A stretch of 34,051 nucleotides of DNA from Actinomycetes bacterium (GCA_021793515.1 JAJYSP010000026.1:1-34051), one strand, 5' to 3'. Shown: positions 8,596-16,642, counted from the first letter of the stretch. Program-made: numbers and translations. The notes: generated by a model not told the origin, from the sequence alone.

Positions 8596-8723
8596 CGCTG
8601 CTGACCACGACCACCCTCGTCAACTTGCACCGCGGCGCGGCGTTGCCCGCCGCGCGAGTCGTCGTGGTGCTGGTGCCCCTCGCGCTGCTCGCGATCTACC
8701 TCTGGCTGCGCCGGCGGCCATGA
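8592..8723 (+). CDS. 43-residue single-helix membrane protein
   Basis: A short reading frame starts at a GTG that overlaps the previous stop by four bases and ends at a TGA that overlaps the next ATG by four bases. It fills the gap between two larger genes exactly. The product has a short polar N-terminus, one membrane helix (about residues 20-39, VVVVLVPLALLAIYLWL) and a basic tail RRRP, so the tail should face the cytosol. Third codon positions are almost all G or C. No family is recognised. Position and overlaps suggest it is made in fixed ratio with the DUF1003-like protein before it, perhaps as a partner. Confidence 0.65.
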   Translation: MTLLTTTTLVNLHRGAALPAARVVVVLVPLALLAIYLWLRRRP

Positions 8724-9226
8724 GGACGCGGCGCGTTCGCCGGTGGCGGTCGCTGGTGCTGGCGACGGCGCTCGTCGTGAGCATCGCCCCGTCACTCGGC
8801 GCGTCGACGAATCCCGCGTTGCCCAACGCGCGACTCACCCCGGGGGCAACGAATCCCGCGGTGACGCCGTCCACGATCCACTCGACGATCTGCGTCGTGG
8901 GTTACACGAGCCGCATCCGGCCCGCGGAGTCCTACACCGAGGCGCTCAAGTTCCGCCAACTCGACAGCGGCTACAACCTGCGCGGCGACACCCACGCGCG
9001 CGACTACGAGGAGGACCACCTGGTGCCCCTCGAGGTCGGCGGGAGTCCGAGCGCGGTCGCGAACCTCTGGCCCGAACCGCGCCACCTCCTCTGGGGCGCG
9101 TCGCGCAAGGACCGTCTCGAGGACGTGCTCCACGAACTGGTCTGTCGCGGGGCCGTGTCGCTGCGCGTCGCCCAGCGGGTCTTCGAGACCAACTGGATCG
9201 CCGGGTATCGCCGCTACGTCGGGTAG
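8720..9226 (+). CDS. secreted HNH-like nuclease-family protein
   Basis: This 168-residue protein starts at an ATG overlapping the previous stop (ATGA). It has a basic N-terminus and a hydrophobic stretch ending near SLGAS (about 12-29), a signal peptide or anchor. The mature part carries NPAVTPSTIHSTIC, a motif of exported actinobacterial proteins, then DYEEDHLVPLEVGGSPSAVANLWPEP, an HNH-like core in which the DH pair and downstream N would bind metal. Two Cys (in TIC and LVC) could form a disulfide outside the cell. Relatives are annotated as secreted HNH endonucleases, but activity is rarely shown. It meets the acyl-CoA dehydrogenase gene tail to tail, with a 13-base overlap of coding sequence. 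Confidence 0.8.
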   Translation: MRTRRVRRWRSLVLATALVVSIAPSLGASTNPALPNARLTPGATNPAVTPSTIHSTICVVGYTSRIRPAESYTEALKFRQLDSGYNLRGDTHARDYEEDHLVPLEVGGSPSAVANLWPEPRHLLWGASRKDRLEDVLHELVCRGAVSLRVAQRVFETNWIAGYRRYVG

Positions 9227-10428
9227 TTGGCGAGTAGGTCCTTCGCGATCGCGACGACCTGCATCTCGTCGGTGCCGGCGTAGATGCGCAGCACCCGTGC
9301 GTCGCGGCTCAGTTGCTCGACGCGGTACTCGGTAACGTAGCCATTGCCCCCGAAGACCTGGATAGCGTCGTCGGCCACCTGGCAGGCCGCTTGGGCGGCG
9401 TAGAGCTTCATCGCCGACGCCTCGGCCAGGCTCGCCACGACACCGTCGCGGGAGCGTTCGAGGTGGGCGAAGATCATCTGGCGCACGTTCTGGCGAGCGA
9501 CCGCCATCTGGGCGAGCTTGAGCTGGACCAGCTGGAACTCACCGATCGGTTGGCCCCAGAGGGTCCGGGTGCGGGCGTACTCGACACTGAGACGCAGGCA
9601 CTCCTCGATGACCCCGAGGGCCATCGCTGCGACACCGGCGCGCTCGGTGACGAAGTTGTCGCGCGCGCTCGTGCGACCCCCGCCCTCGGGCGTCTCGGTC
9701 TCGCCGAGGAGCCGATCACGACCGACGCGCACGTCACTCAAGAAGACGTCGCCCGTGGGTGAGGCGTGCTGGCCCATCTTGCGCATGGGGGCCGACTGTT
9801 CGAGGCCCGCCATGCCCCGATCGAGCACGAAGGTGAGCACCGGGCGCTCGCGCGGATCGGTCCGCGAGCCGTCGTCGAGCTTGGCGTAGACGACGAGGGT
9901 GTCCGCGAACGGCCCGTTGGTGATCCAGGTCTTCTGACCGTTAAGCACGTACTCGTCACCGTCGCGGCGCGCCGAGGTGCGCATGCCGCCCAGGGCGTCC
10001 GAGCCCGAGTCCGGCTCGGTGATGGCCCAGGCCCCGACCTTGTCGAGGGTGAGCAGGTCGCGTCCCCACCGCTCCATCTGCGTCGGCGTCCCGAGTCGGT
10101 TGATCGTGCCGGCCGCGAGGCCCGTCGAGACCCCGAGCGAGGTCACGAGCCCGGGGCTGACCCGGCAGAGCTCGATGGTCGCGAGGACGCTCGGCGCCGG
10201 GTCGCTCGAGCCCGGCGGGCGTTCACCGCCGCGCTTACGCGCGAGGGCGCGCTCGAAGGACTCGGCGGCCGCCTCGCGTAGCCCGAAGGTCCGATAGAAC
10301 GCGCGCAACACCTCGTAGGGTGCGTCGCCCTCGTGCTCGAGCCCGTCGAGGTGTGGCCGGACCTCGGTGTCAACGAAGCGGCGCACCGCGTCGATGATGG
10401 CCCGATGCTCATCGGACCACTCGTACAT
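9214..10428 (-). CDS. acyl-CoA dehydrogenase
   Basis: This 404-residue flavoenzyme should introduce an alpha-beta double bond into an acyl-CoA. Visible features are the N-terminal helical domain, WAITEPDSGSDALGGMRTSA (flavin and substrate site), NGQKTWITNGPFAD, the strand domain ending in FLSDVRVGRDRLLG, RTLWGQPIGEFQLVQ and the C-terminal FGGNGYVTEY with R-IYAGTDEMQ. Substrate chain length cannot be told. An insertion rich in Arg, Gly and Pro near residues 60-75 (RKRGGERPPGSSDP) is unusual for the family. The ATG at 10428 overlaps the previous gene's TGA in TGATG, so translation is coupled; a start 63 bases further upstream would overlap that gene. It ends inside the 3' end of the convergent HNH-like gene. 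Confidence 0.92.
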   Translation of the reverse strand: MYEWSDEHRAIIDAVRRFVDTEVRPHLDGLEHEGDAPYEVLRAFYRTFGLREAAAESFERALARKRGGERPPGSSDPAPSVLATIELCRVSPGLVTSLGVSTGLAAGTINRLGTPTQMERWGRDLLTLDKVGAWAITEPDSGSDALGGMRTSARRDGDEYVLNGQKTWITNGPFADTLVVYAKLDDGSRTDPRERPVLTFVLDRGMAGLEQSAPMRKMGQHASPTGDVFLSDVRVGRDRLLGETETPEGGGRTSARDNFVTERAGVAAMALGVIEECLRLSVEYARTRTLWGQPIGEFQLVQLKLAQMAVARQNVRQMIFAHLERSRDGVVASLAEASAMKLYAAQAACQVADDAIQVFGGNGYVTEYRVEQLSRDARVLRIYAGTDEMQVVAIAKDLLANYPT

Positions 10429-10994
10429 CAGAAGTCCCGACTGACCAACTTCAAGGTGTTCCGGTCGGTGTGCATGATGATGGTCGGCCACTTCTTGTGC
10501 TCGATGACCGAGGTCTCGTCATAGGAGTAGGTGTCGTCGGTGACGGTGACCGTCACGTCGAAGCGGGTCGTCTTGGCGACGTCGTCGAGGTACTTGTTCG
10601 ACAGGATGCCGTAGGTGTTCGACCCGAGGACGGCCTCGAGCTGGAAGGTGGTGGCGTCGGCTTCGGCTGTGCCGCCGGCGATCAAGGTCGAGGCTCGCGG
10701 GATCATGAAACAGCGCATGACCTGCTTGGCGGCGGCGTCCCACATCCAGTAGCCGATCTCGGTGTGGAAGGGGTTGTCCTGGCCCGCACGGTAGGCCGAC
10801 ATGCGGTAGTCGAGCCCGTAGAGGTGCTGCTCGCCGTTGTCCACCGGTCCGAAGGGCTTGAAGACCACCGTCTCGCGGTACGGCGTCTCTTCGATCTTGC
10901 CGTCTTCGTTGTGGTACGAGACGTCCAGCCCGTCCCACCCCGACTCCCACGTGCCCACGAGTCCGCCGAGCGGACCCCACTCTTCGTACGCCAT
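10428..10994 (-). CDS. nitrobindin-like heme-binding beta-barrel (FABP-like) protein
   Basis: This 188-residue cytosolic protein resembles the THAP4/nitrobindin-like beta-barrel family. GPLGGLVGTWESGWDG at the N-terminus matches the family's opening strand motif, followed by ETVVFKPFGPV, HTEIGYWMWD, MIPRASTLIAGG and, near the end, MHTDRNTLKLV, where a His could ligate heme iron. The family binds ferric heme and can react with nitric oxide or peroxynitrite, although many members are uncharacterised. A clear GGAGG lies just upstream of the ATG. Its TGA overlaps the ATG of the acyl-CoA dehydrogenase, so the two form an operon. The link between a barrel protein and fatty-acid oxidation is inference; the barrel could bind a lipid instead. 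Confidence 0.7.
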   Translation of the reverse strand: MAYEEWGPLGGLVGTWESGWDGLDVSYHNEDGKIEETPYRETVVFKPFGPVDNGEQHLYGLDYRMSAYRAGQDNPFHTEIGYWMWDAAAKQVMRCFMIPRASTLIAGGTAEADATTFQLEAVLGSNTYGILSNKYLDDVAKTTRFDVTVTVTDDTYSYDETSVIEHKKWPTIIMHTDRNTLKLVSRDF

Positions 10995-11021
10995 AGTTCC
11001 TCCGGTTCGTCCGTCGTCATA

Positions 11022-11627
11022 CTAGGTGCCAGCACCCGCCGAGCCAATCCGGCGTGCTTGGAGTTCCCCCAGGTTTGAGACCTGGACGAAGGCGATGAAC
11101 GCCGGGACCACGGCGAGCCAGGGCTGGGCGTGGAGCTGGAAGACGACGAGGGCGAGCAGGACCCCTTCGCCGAGCAGGCGCCGTTGGGCGAGCACGGGGC
11201 CGTGGAGCTGTGTGTTCACGAGTGCACTGACATAGAGCACGTTGACGGCGGGGATGACGGCCAACGCGAGCGTCCCGCCGAGGGTCCGAGCCGCCACGGC
11301 GTAGAGCACGGTCGCGAGGAGTAGCAGCGCGACCGCCAGGTCCGAGGCGCTGAGTGCGAACCACCGGGGCGTCGGTTCGGCGGTGCCGGGCCAGTGGGCG
11401 AGTGTGCTCGCGAGCAGGCCGAGACCGGCGAAGAAGGCGACGACGCCGACGCGCGTGACCCGTCCCAGCGCGACGGCACCCCCCACGGCGTCGATGGTCG
11501 AGGTGGGTTCGCCGAAGGGTCGCGTCACCGCCGTCCACTCGTGACCGTTCCATACCCGCCAGGACCGCGAGCCGCCCGGATCGGGGTACCACCCGGGGGG
11601 CACCGTCTGGTTCACCGTCGGGGACAC
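11022..11627 (-). CDS. DUF2510-domain multi-pass membrane protein
   Basis: This protein of about 201 residues begins with a DUF2510 motif, PPGWYPDPGGSRSWRVWNG (about 10-28), typical of actinobacterial membrane proteins. It is followed by four or five membrane helices (VVAFFAGLGLLASTL, LAVALLLLATVLYAV, LALAVIPAVNVLYVS and a long C-terminal hydrophobic pair). Function is unknown. I chose the GTG at 11627, with GGAGA about eight bases upstream; a second in-frame GTG lies at 11615. Longer versions would run back through the divergent aldehyde dehydrogenase gene and are unlikely. Only 31 bases separate this start from that of the divergent gene, so their leaders must overlap or be very short. Confidence 0.7.
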   Translation of the reverse strand: MSPTVNQTVPPGWYPDPGGSRSWRVWNGHEWTAVTRPFGEPTSTIDAVGGAVALGRVTRVGVVAFFAGLGLLASTLAHWPGTAEPTPRWFALSASDLAVALLLLATVLYAVAARTLGGTLALAVIPAVNVLYVSALVNTQLHGPVLAQRRLLGEGVLLALVVFQLHAQPWLAVVPAFIAFVQVSNLGELQARRIGSAGAGT

Positions 11628-11658
11628 CGGGATAGTCTCCCATAGGAGGGGGTGTCGA

Positions 11659-13398
11659 GTGCAACCACGAGGAGCCGCAGCACCGACGTCGGGGCAGCAG
11701 GACCACGTCGCGTTGGACACCGCGGCGCTCGATCGCGTCGTCGAGGAGGTCCGAGCGCACCGCGACGATTGGGCGCGACGCACAGCGCTTGAACGCGCGG
11801 CCATCCTCGAGCGGATCGTTCGCGACACGGTCGCCGTCGCCGAATACTGGAACGACGCCGCCTGCCGGGCCAAGGGCTACGACCCGCAGGGCCCCGAGGG
11901 TGGTGAGGAGCTCTTCAGCGGGATCGGGACGTTCGTTCGCATGGTGCAGGCGCTGCGCCGCTCGATGCTGGACATCGCCAAGTCGGGACGGCCCGAGTAC
12001 CCCGGTCCGGTCCGTCACCGACCCGGCGGACGCATCAGCGTTCAGGTCATGCCGACGTCGGGGTTCGACCGCGTGCTCTACACCGGGGTGACCGGCGAGG
12101 TCTGGATGGAGCCAGGCGTCGACGAGGCCGAGGTGCGAGCCACGCAGGCCGACGCCTACGCGGATCCGATGAGTTACGCCGGTGTCTCACTGGTGCTCGC
12201 CGCGGGCAACGTGGCGAGCCTCGGTCCGCGTGACGTGCTCACCAAACTCTTCGGCGACGGCGAGGTCGTCGTCCTGAAGGCCAATCCCGTGAACGACTAC
12301 CTCGTGCCCTACTGGGAGCGGGCCCTCGCGGCCCTGATCGAACCGGGCTTCCTGCGCATCGTGTCCGGTGGCGCACGCGTCGGCGCCTACCTAACGACGC
12401 ACCCTGGGATCGACGACGTGCACGTGACCGGCTCGGACAAGACCCACGACGCGATCGTCTTCGGGGTGGGCGACGAGGGCGCTCGTCGCAAGGCGAGCAA
12501 TGAGCCGCTTCTCGATAAGCCCGTGACCTGCGAACTCGGCAACGTCTCGCCGGTCGTCATCGTGCCGGGCGAGTGGACGGCCAAGGAGCTCGCCTACCAA
12601 GCCCGCCACGTCGCCACGATGCTCGCCAACAACGCCGGCTTCAACTGCTTGAGCCCACGGGTGTTGATCACCCACGCGGGTTGGTCGCAACGCGACGCGT
12701 TCCTTGAGCAACTCGAGTTGGTCTTTTCCAGTCTGAAACCCCGGCGCGCCTACTACCCCGGGGCCTTCGAGCGTCGTGCGGCCTTCCTCGAGGCCCACCC
12801 CGACGCCCTCCAGATCGGCGAGGCCGAGGAAGGCGTCATGCCCTGGACGCTCATCATCGGCGTCGACCCGACGCAGCACGACGACGTGAGTTTGAACGTC
12901 GAGGCCTTCTGTGCGCTGCTGAGCGAGACCGCGCTCGAGGCTGATTCGACCGTCGAATTCATCGACCGCGCGGTCGACTTCTGCAACGACGTCGTCTGGG
13001 GCACGCTCTCGATGACGGTGCTCGTGGACCCGCGCACGCTGGCCGTGGGCGCCGTCGGCGCGGCCGTCGACCGCGCGGTGGCCAACCTGCGCTACGGCTC
13101 GATCGGCGTGAACGCCTGGCACGCCCTCAGTTTCGTGTTCGCGACTACCTCCTGGGGCGCCTACCCCGGCCACGACGCCACGGACATCCAGTCCGGACGT
13201 GGCGCGGTGGGCAACGCCTTCCTCTTCGCCAAACCACAAAAGTCCGTGGTGCGCGGTCCCTTCGTCGTGACACCCGAACCCGCGTGGTTCGCGACGAACC
13301 CGAACGCCGGTCAGGTCATGCGGCGACTGCTCGCCTTCGAGGCCGACCCGTCGTGGTGGAAGGTGCCCGCACTGGTTCGCGCCGCGATGAAGCACTGA
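11659..13398 (+). CDS. aldehyde dehydrogenase family protein, long form
   Basis: This 579-residue protein belongs to the NAD(P)-dependent aldehyde dehydrogenase superfamily. Visible are VLAAGNVASLGPRDVLTKL (cofactor-binding loop), VVVLKANPVNDY, VHVTGSDKTHDAIVFG, general-base Glu292 in CELGNVSPV and nucleophile Cys330 in NAGFNCLSP. The Glu-Cys spacing of 38 and the total length exceed the roughly 480-500 residues and 34 spacing of typical members, so it is a divergent subgroup. The substrate is unknown, and it is not a clear succinate-semialdehyde dehydrogenase despite gabT nearby. The GTG at 11659 has AGGAGG ten bases upstream. The N-terminal 20 residues are low complexity. Confidence 0.88.
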   Translation: MQPRGAAAPTSGQQDHVALDTAALDRVVEEVRAHRDDWARRTALERAAILERIVRDTVAVAEYWNDAACRAKGYDPQGPEGGEELFSGIGTFVRMVQALRRSMLDIAKSGRPEYPGPVRHRPGGRISVQVMPTSGFDRVLYTGVTGEVWMEPGVDEAEVRATQADAYADPMSYAGVSLVLAAGNVASLGPRDVLTKLFGDGEVVVLKANPVNDYLVPYWERALAALIEPGFLRIVSGGARVGAYLTTHPGIDDVHVTGSDKTHDAIVFGVGDEGARRKASNEPLLDKPVTCELGNVSPVVIVPGEWTAKELAYQARHVATMLANNAGFNCLSPRVLITHAGWSQRDAFLEQLELVFSSLKPRRAYYPGAFERRAAFLEAHPDALQIGEAEEGVMPWTLIIGVDPTQHDDVSLNVEAFCALLSETALEADSTVEFIDRAVDFCNDVVWGTLSMTVLVDPRTLAVGAVGAAVDRAVANLRYGSIGVNAWHALSFVFATTSWGAYPGHDATDIQSGRGAVGNAFLFAKPQKSVVRGPFVVTPEPAWFATNPNAGQVMRRLLAFEADPSWWKVPALVRAAMKH

Positions 13399-13450
13399 CC
13401 GCGATCCAGCCAACCCGCCCACCCGCGGGCCCACGGTGACGGTGACCGTC

Positions 13451-13456
13451 TACCCT
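13451..13456 (+). promoter_or_regulatory. -10 element placed for leaderless expression of the MarP-like gene
   Basis: TACCCT fits TAnnnT and ends six bases before the GTG at 13463, so a transcript would begin at or next to the start codon. No ribosome site precedes any start candidate of this gene. Confidence 0.45.
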
Positions 13457-13462
13457 GGTGAC

Positions 13463-14611
13463 GTGTCGTGGGTTGACGTCGTCATCGTCGGATTGGCGCT
13501 CCTCGCGGGGGTGCGAGGGTTCGCGGTCGGGGCCCTGCGCCAGGTTGGCGCCATCGCCGGGTTCCTCGTCGGCTTCTTTGTCGGTACCGCGCTCGCCCCG
13601 TCGTGGTCGTCCACGTTCACGCACGGGACGTGGCGCCCCGCGGTCGCGCTCGTCATCGTCTTCATCGGTGCGGCCGTTGGCTCATCACTCGGCTCCTGGC
13701 TCGGCGGACTCGCCCACGACACCGCGCGTGTGCTGCACCTGGGGACGCTCGACCGCATGGTCGGTTCCGTCGTCGGCGCCGCGGGTGCGATCTTCTCCAG
13801 TTGGCTGATCGCCGGACTCGTCGCGACGGTGGCGTGGGGATCGATCGCGAGCGCGATCCAGGGCTCGGCGGTGCTTCGCACGCTCAACGCCGTCTTACCC
13901 CCCGTCCCCGCTATGGAGAGTCGGGTCCAGGTACTCTTGCGCAACGCCGACCTGCCCAACGTCTTTGCGACGGTGATCGCGCCGAGCGTGCCAAGCGGTC
14001 CCGTGCACCTCGGGGCCCTGCGCGCACCGGTCGCCCAGCCGGCGTCGGTCTTGAAGGTGCTCGCCTCGGGTGGCTGTCCGCTCAATCACGAAGGGACGGG
14101 CTTCGTCGTGGCCCCCCACGAGGTCGTGACCAACGCCCACGTCGTGGCCGGGTCCCGGTCGGTGACGGTGGGCGGACTGCGCGCGACGGTGGCGCTCTTC
14201 GACCCCCGCGACGACCTCGCGGTCCTGCGGGTCCCCGGACTCGCCGAGCCGGCGTTGCACCTGCACTCGGTGCGTGCCGTGCCCGGTACGCCGGCGAGGG
14301 TCGTCGGTTACCCACTTAACGGTCCACGAACCCTCGCGCCCGCCCAACTGCGCGGGTCGATCACCGGAATCGGTCGCGACATTTACAACCAGGACCTGCT
14401 CACGCGCACCTATCTCGTGGTGGCCGCGCAGATCTCACCGGGCAACTCGGGTAGCCCAGTCCTCGTCGGGGCGAGCGTTGCCGGTGTGATCGTGTCGAAG
14501 TCGCTGAGCCAGCCCCAGATCGCCTACGCGATACCGGCAGGCGTGGTCGAGCACGCACTCGCCCGGGTCCCCGCTCGCGCGAGCGTCGGGACCCGGGGAT
14601 GCGTGAGCTGA
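13463..14611 (+). CDS. MarP-like membrane serine protease (CvpA domain plus trypsin-like domain)
   Basis: This protein of about 382 residues has an N-terminal four-helix CvpA-like membrane domain (about 1-135) and an extracytoplasmic trypsin-like protease domain (about 190-375). The triad is His226 (TNAHVV), Asp251 (DDLAVL) and Ser329 (GNSGSPV). This is the layout of Mycobacterium tuberculosis MarP, a periplasmic protease needed for acid resistance and peptidoglycan-hydrolase processing. Two Cys (in GGCPLN and the C-terminal RGCVS) could form a regulatory disulfide as in MarP. I chose the GTG at 13463 because it begins MSWVDVVIVG right before the first helix and suits a leaderless start; the frame can extend to a GTG at 13436, which has no ribosome site. 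It converges on gabT with four bases between them. Confidence 0.87.
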   Translation: MSWVDVVIVGLALLAGVRGFAVGALRQVGAIAGFLVGFFVGTALAPSWSSTFTHGTWRPAVALVIVFIGAAVGSSLGSWLGGLAHDTARVLHLGTLDRMVGSVVGAAGAIFSSWLIAGLVATVAWGSIASAIQGSAVLRTLNAVLPPVPAMESRVQVLLRNADLPNVFATVIAPSVPSGPVHLGALRAPVAQPASVLKVLASGGCPLNHEGTGFVVAPHEVVTNAHVVAGSRSVTVGGLRATVALFDPRDDLAVLRVPGLAEPALHLHSVRAVPGTPARVVGYPLNGPRTLAPAQLRGSITGIGRDIYNQDLLTRTYLVVAAQISPGNSGSPVLVGASVAGVIVSKSLSQPQIAYAIPAGVVEHALARVPARASVGTRGCVS

Positions 14612-14615
14612 TCGA

Positions 14616-15953
14616 TCAGACCGCCGCGTGTACCGCGTCGGCCAACACGTTGAGGCCATCCTCGAGTTGCGCATCGGTGATCACGAGCGGGGGCAGCAGG
14701 CGGATGACGTTGCCGAACGTCCCACAGGCCAGCGCGATGACACCCTGCTGGTTGCAGTAGTTCACGATCGCCTTCGCCGCCGCGGCGTTGGGCTCGGTGG
14801 TGCCGGGATTGACCAGTTCGATGGCCTGCATCGCACCGCGACCGCGGACGTCGCCGATGATCGAGACCTCACCCGCCAGTGCCTTCAACCGCGCGGAGAC
14901 CGTCTCACCAATGGCGCGGGCCCGAGCCGGGAGGTCGCGGTCGCGCATCGTGCGAATCGTCGCCAAGGCGGCGGCCGCAGCGACCGGGTTACCACCGTAG
15001 GTGCCGCCGAGTCCACCCTCGTGGACGGCGTTCATGAGTTCGGCCCGACCGGTGACCGCGGCGAGCGGCATGCCGCCCGCGAGCCCCTTCGCCGTCGTGA
15101 CGAGGTCGGGGATGACGCCGTCGTGCTCGATGGCGAACCAGGACCCGGTCCGACAGAAGCCCGCCTGGATCTCGTCGGCGATGAAGACCGCGCCGTTGGC
15201 CGTCGTCCACGCTGAGAGCGCCGCGAGGAAGCCGTCGGCGGGCACGATGAAGCCGCCCTCACCCTGGATCGGCTCGATGAGCAGCGCGGCGACGTTGTGC
15301 GCGCCGACCTGGGACTCAATCTCGGCGATGGCGCGCGCGGCGGCCTCGGGGCCACTCAGTCCATCGCGGAACGGGTAGCTCATCGGGACGCGGTAGACCT
15401 CGGGCGCGAAGGGTCCGAAGTGCTCCTTGTAGGGCATGTTCTTCGCGGTGAGTGCCATGGTCAGGTTGGTCCGACCGTGGTAGGCGTGATCGAAGACGAC
15501 CACCGCTTGGCGACCGGTGGCGAGGCGGGCGACCTTGATGGCGTTCTCAACGGCCTCCGAGCCGGAGTTAAAGAGCGCCGAGGTCTTGGCGTGGGTGCCG
15601 GGGGTGAGCGCGGCGAGTTCCTCGCAGACCGCGACGTACTCCTCGTAGGGCGCGACCATGAAACAGGTGTGGGTGAAGTCAGCGACTTGCTGGGAGACCG
15701 CTTCGATGACCTCGGGCACGGCGTGACCGATCGAGGTGACCGCGATCCCCGAACCGAGGTCCAAGAGCAGGTTGCCATCGACGTCAAGGAGCATCGCGCC
15801 CTCGCCGCGTTCGATGTAGACGGGGAAGCCTGTCGAGAGGCCGGCACTCACCACGGCCTTGCGGCGGTCGTGCAGGGCCCGCGACTTGGGCCCGGGCAAC
15901 TCGGTGACAACTTTGCGTTCGGTTCCGATTGACGGCCTGGATGACGACACCAC
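14616..15953 (-). CDS. gabT: 4-aminobutyrate aminotransferase (class III PLP aminotransferase)
   Basis: This protein of about 445 residues transfers the amino group of GABA to 2-oxoglutarate, giving succinate semialdehyde and glutamate. It shows NSGSEAVENAIKVAR, the aromatic PLP-stacking motif HAYHGRTNLT, EPIQGEGGF, FIADEIQAGFCRTG with the cofactor Asp, and Lys289 in TTAKGLAGG, the Schiff-base lysine. The C-terminal RLLPPLVI is also typical. GabT fits better than ornithine aminotransferase, but substrate choice within class III is never certain from sequence. The GTG at 15953 has AGAGGAG about six bases upstream, and a second GTG follows at 15950. No succinate-semialdehyde dehydrogenase or GABA regulator is adjacent. 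Confidence 0.87.
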   Translation of the reverse strand: MVSSSRPSIGTERKVVTELPGPKSRALHDRRKAVVSAGLSTGFPVYIERGEGAMLLDVDGNLLLDLGSGIAVTSIGHAVPEVIEAVSQQVADFTHTCFMVAPYEEYVAVCEELAALTPGTHAKTSALFNSGSEAVENAIKVARLATGRQAVVVFDHAYHGRTNLTMALTAKNMPYKEHFGPFAPEVYRVPMSYPFRDGLSGPEAAARAIAEIESQVGAHNVAALLIEPIQGEGGFIVPADGFLAALSAWTTANGAVFIADEIQAGFCRTGSWFAIEHDGVIPDLVTTAKGLAGGMPLAAVTGRAELMNAVHEGGLGGTYGGNPVAAAAALATIRTMRDRDLPARARAIGETVSARLKALAGEVSIIGDVRGRGAMQAIELVNPGTTEPNAAAAKAIVNYCNQQGVIALACGTFGNVIRLLPPLVITDAQLEDGLNVLADAVHAAV

Positions 15954-15970
15954 GATGACTCCTCTTCTTG

Positions 15971-16000
15971 GTCTTAGGCCAGCGTAGTTCTGCCCGTCAA
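15971..16000 (-). promoter_or_regulatory. candidate gabT promoter
   Basis: On the minus strand TTGACG (16000-15995) and TAAGAC (15976-15971) are separated by 18 bases, and the -10 ends 17 bases before the gabT GTG. It is one of the best -35/-10 pairs in the window. It lies just after the hairpin that follows the tRNA, so gabT should be transcribed independently of the tRNA. Confidence 0.5.
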
Positions 16001-16012
16001 CGCCCACCAGAC

Positions 16013-16046
16013 GACGAAACGGGTGACTTTCGTCACCCGTTTCGTC
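16013..16046 (-). terminator. long perfect hairpin downstream of tRNA-Ser
   Basis: GACGAAACGGGTGA and TCACCCGTTTCGTC pair perfectly over 14 bp, and an inner C-G pair leaves a TTTC loop. On the minus strand it starts four bases after the tRNA end. No U-run follows, so it may work as a factor-assisted terminator or a 3'-processing signal. Confidence 0.65.
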
Positions 16047-16050
16047 ACGG

Positions 16051-16135
16051 CGGAGGAGGTGGGATTTGAACCCACGGTGCCCGTAGACACAGCAGTTTTC
16101 GAGACTGCCCGATTCGGCCGCTCTCGCACCCCTCC
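16051..16135 (-). tRNA. tRNA-Ser (anticodon CGA)
   Basis: On the minus strand the 85 bases fold as a class II tRNA. The acceptor GGAGGGG pairs with CTCCTCC (one G-T), followed by discriminator G. The anticodon loop CTCGAAA is closed by the CAGT/ACTG stem and gives anticodon CGA, reading UCG. A long variable arm follows, then a T arm GTGGG-TTCAAAT-CCCAC. The long variable arm and G discriminator agree with serine identity. The CCA end is not fully encoded (CC then G). tadA lies divergently 50 bases away; TadA acts on tRNA-Arg(ACG), so the proximity need not be functional. Confidence 0.93.
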
Positions 16136-16142
16136 GTCACGC

Positions 16143-16148
16143 AGTCTA
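16143..16148 (-). promoter_or_regulatory. candidate -10 element for tRNA-Ser
   Basis: TAGACT on the minus strand lies seven bases before the tRNA 5' end, so transcription would start at about the mature end. No strong -35 is evident. Confidence 0.4.
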
Positions 16149-16185
16149 CCGTTCGTAGTGGCTACGGTCCGAGGAGGGGTGCGAC

Positions 16186-16641
16186 GTGTCAACCGAGCGT
16201 GATTGGGAGTTCATGGCCGAAGCCCTCGGCCTAGCGAGTCTGGCGGGCGGGCACGACGACGTGCCCGTCGGGTGCCTGCTCGTCGCCGATGGCTTGGTGG
16301 TTGGTCGCGGCGAGAACCGGCGTGAACTCGACCGCGACCCCACCGCCCACGCCGAGATCGTCGCCCTGCGCGAGGCGGCCCGGACTCGCGGGGCGTGGCG
16401 GATGGACGACGTGACCGCCTACGTGACCCTCGAGCCGTGCGTGATGTGCGCCGGCGCGCTGCTCAACGCCCGCGTGGCGCGGGTGGTGGTGGGAGCGCTG
16501 GATGAGAAGGCTGGGGCGGTCGGGTCGCGCTACCACCTGCTCGCCGACCCGCGGCTCTTGCACGAGGCGGCGGTGACCTACGACGTGCGCGCCGAGGAGT
16601 CGGCGGCGCTGCTGCGGTCCTTCTTCGAGACGAGGCGTTGA
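16186..16641 (+). CDS. tadA: tRNA(adenine-34) deaminase TadA
   Basis: This 151-residue zinc deaminase converts A34 of tRNA-Arg(ACG) to inosine. The zinc and catalytic set is complete: His55 and Glu57 in TAHAE, and Cys85 and Cys88 in PCVMC. MAEALGLA near the N-terminus, GENRRE and GALDEKAGAVGS are also family features, and the length is typical. The GTG at 16186 has AGGAGGGG about seven bases upstream. The next gene begins one base after the stop, so the pair is probably co-transcribed. Confidence 0.92.
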   Translation: MSTERDWEFMAEALGLASLAGGHDDVPVGCLLVADGLVVGRGENRRELDRDPTAHAEIVALREAARTRGAWRMDDVTAYVTLEPCVMCAGALLNARVARVVVGALDEKAGAVGSRYHLLADPRLLHEAAVTYDVRAEESAALLRSFFETRR

Positions 16642-16642
16642 C

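Noticed and set aside
11017-12018. 333-residue minus-strand ORF overlapping the aldehyde dehydrogenase and DUF2510 genes
   Set aside because: The DUF2510 motif and membrane helices are in another frame; this frame is Arg-rich low complexity.
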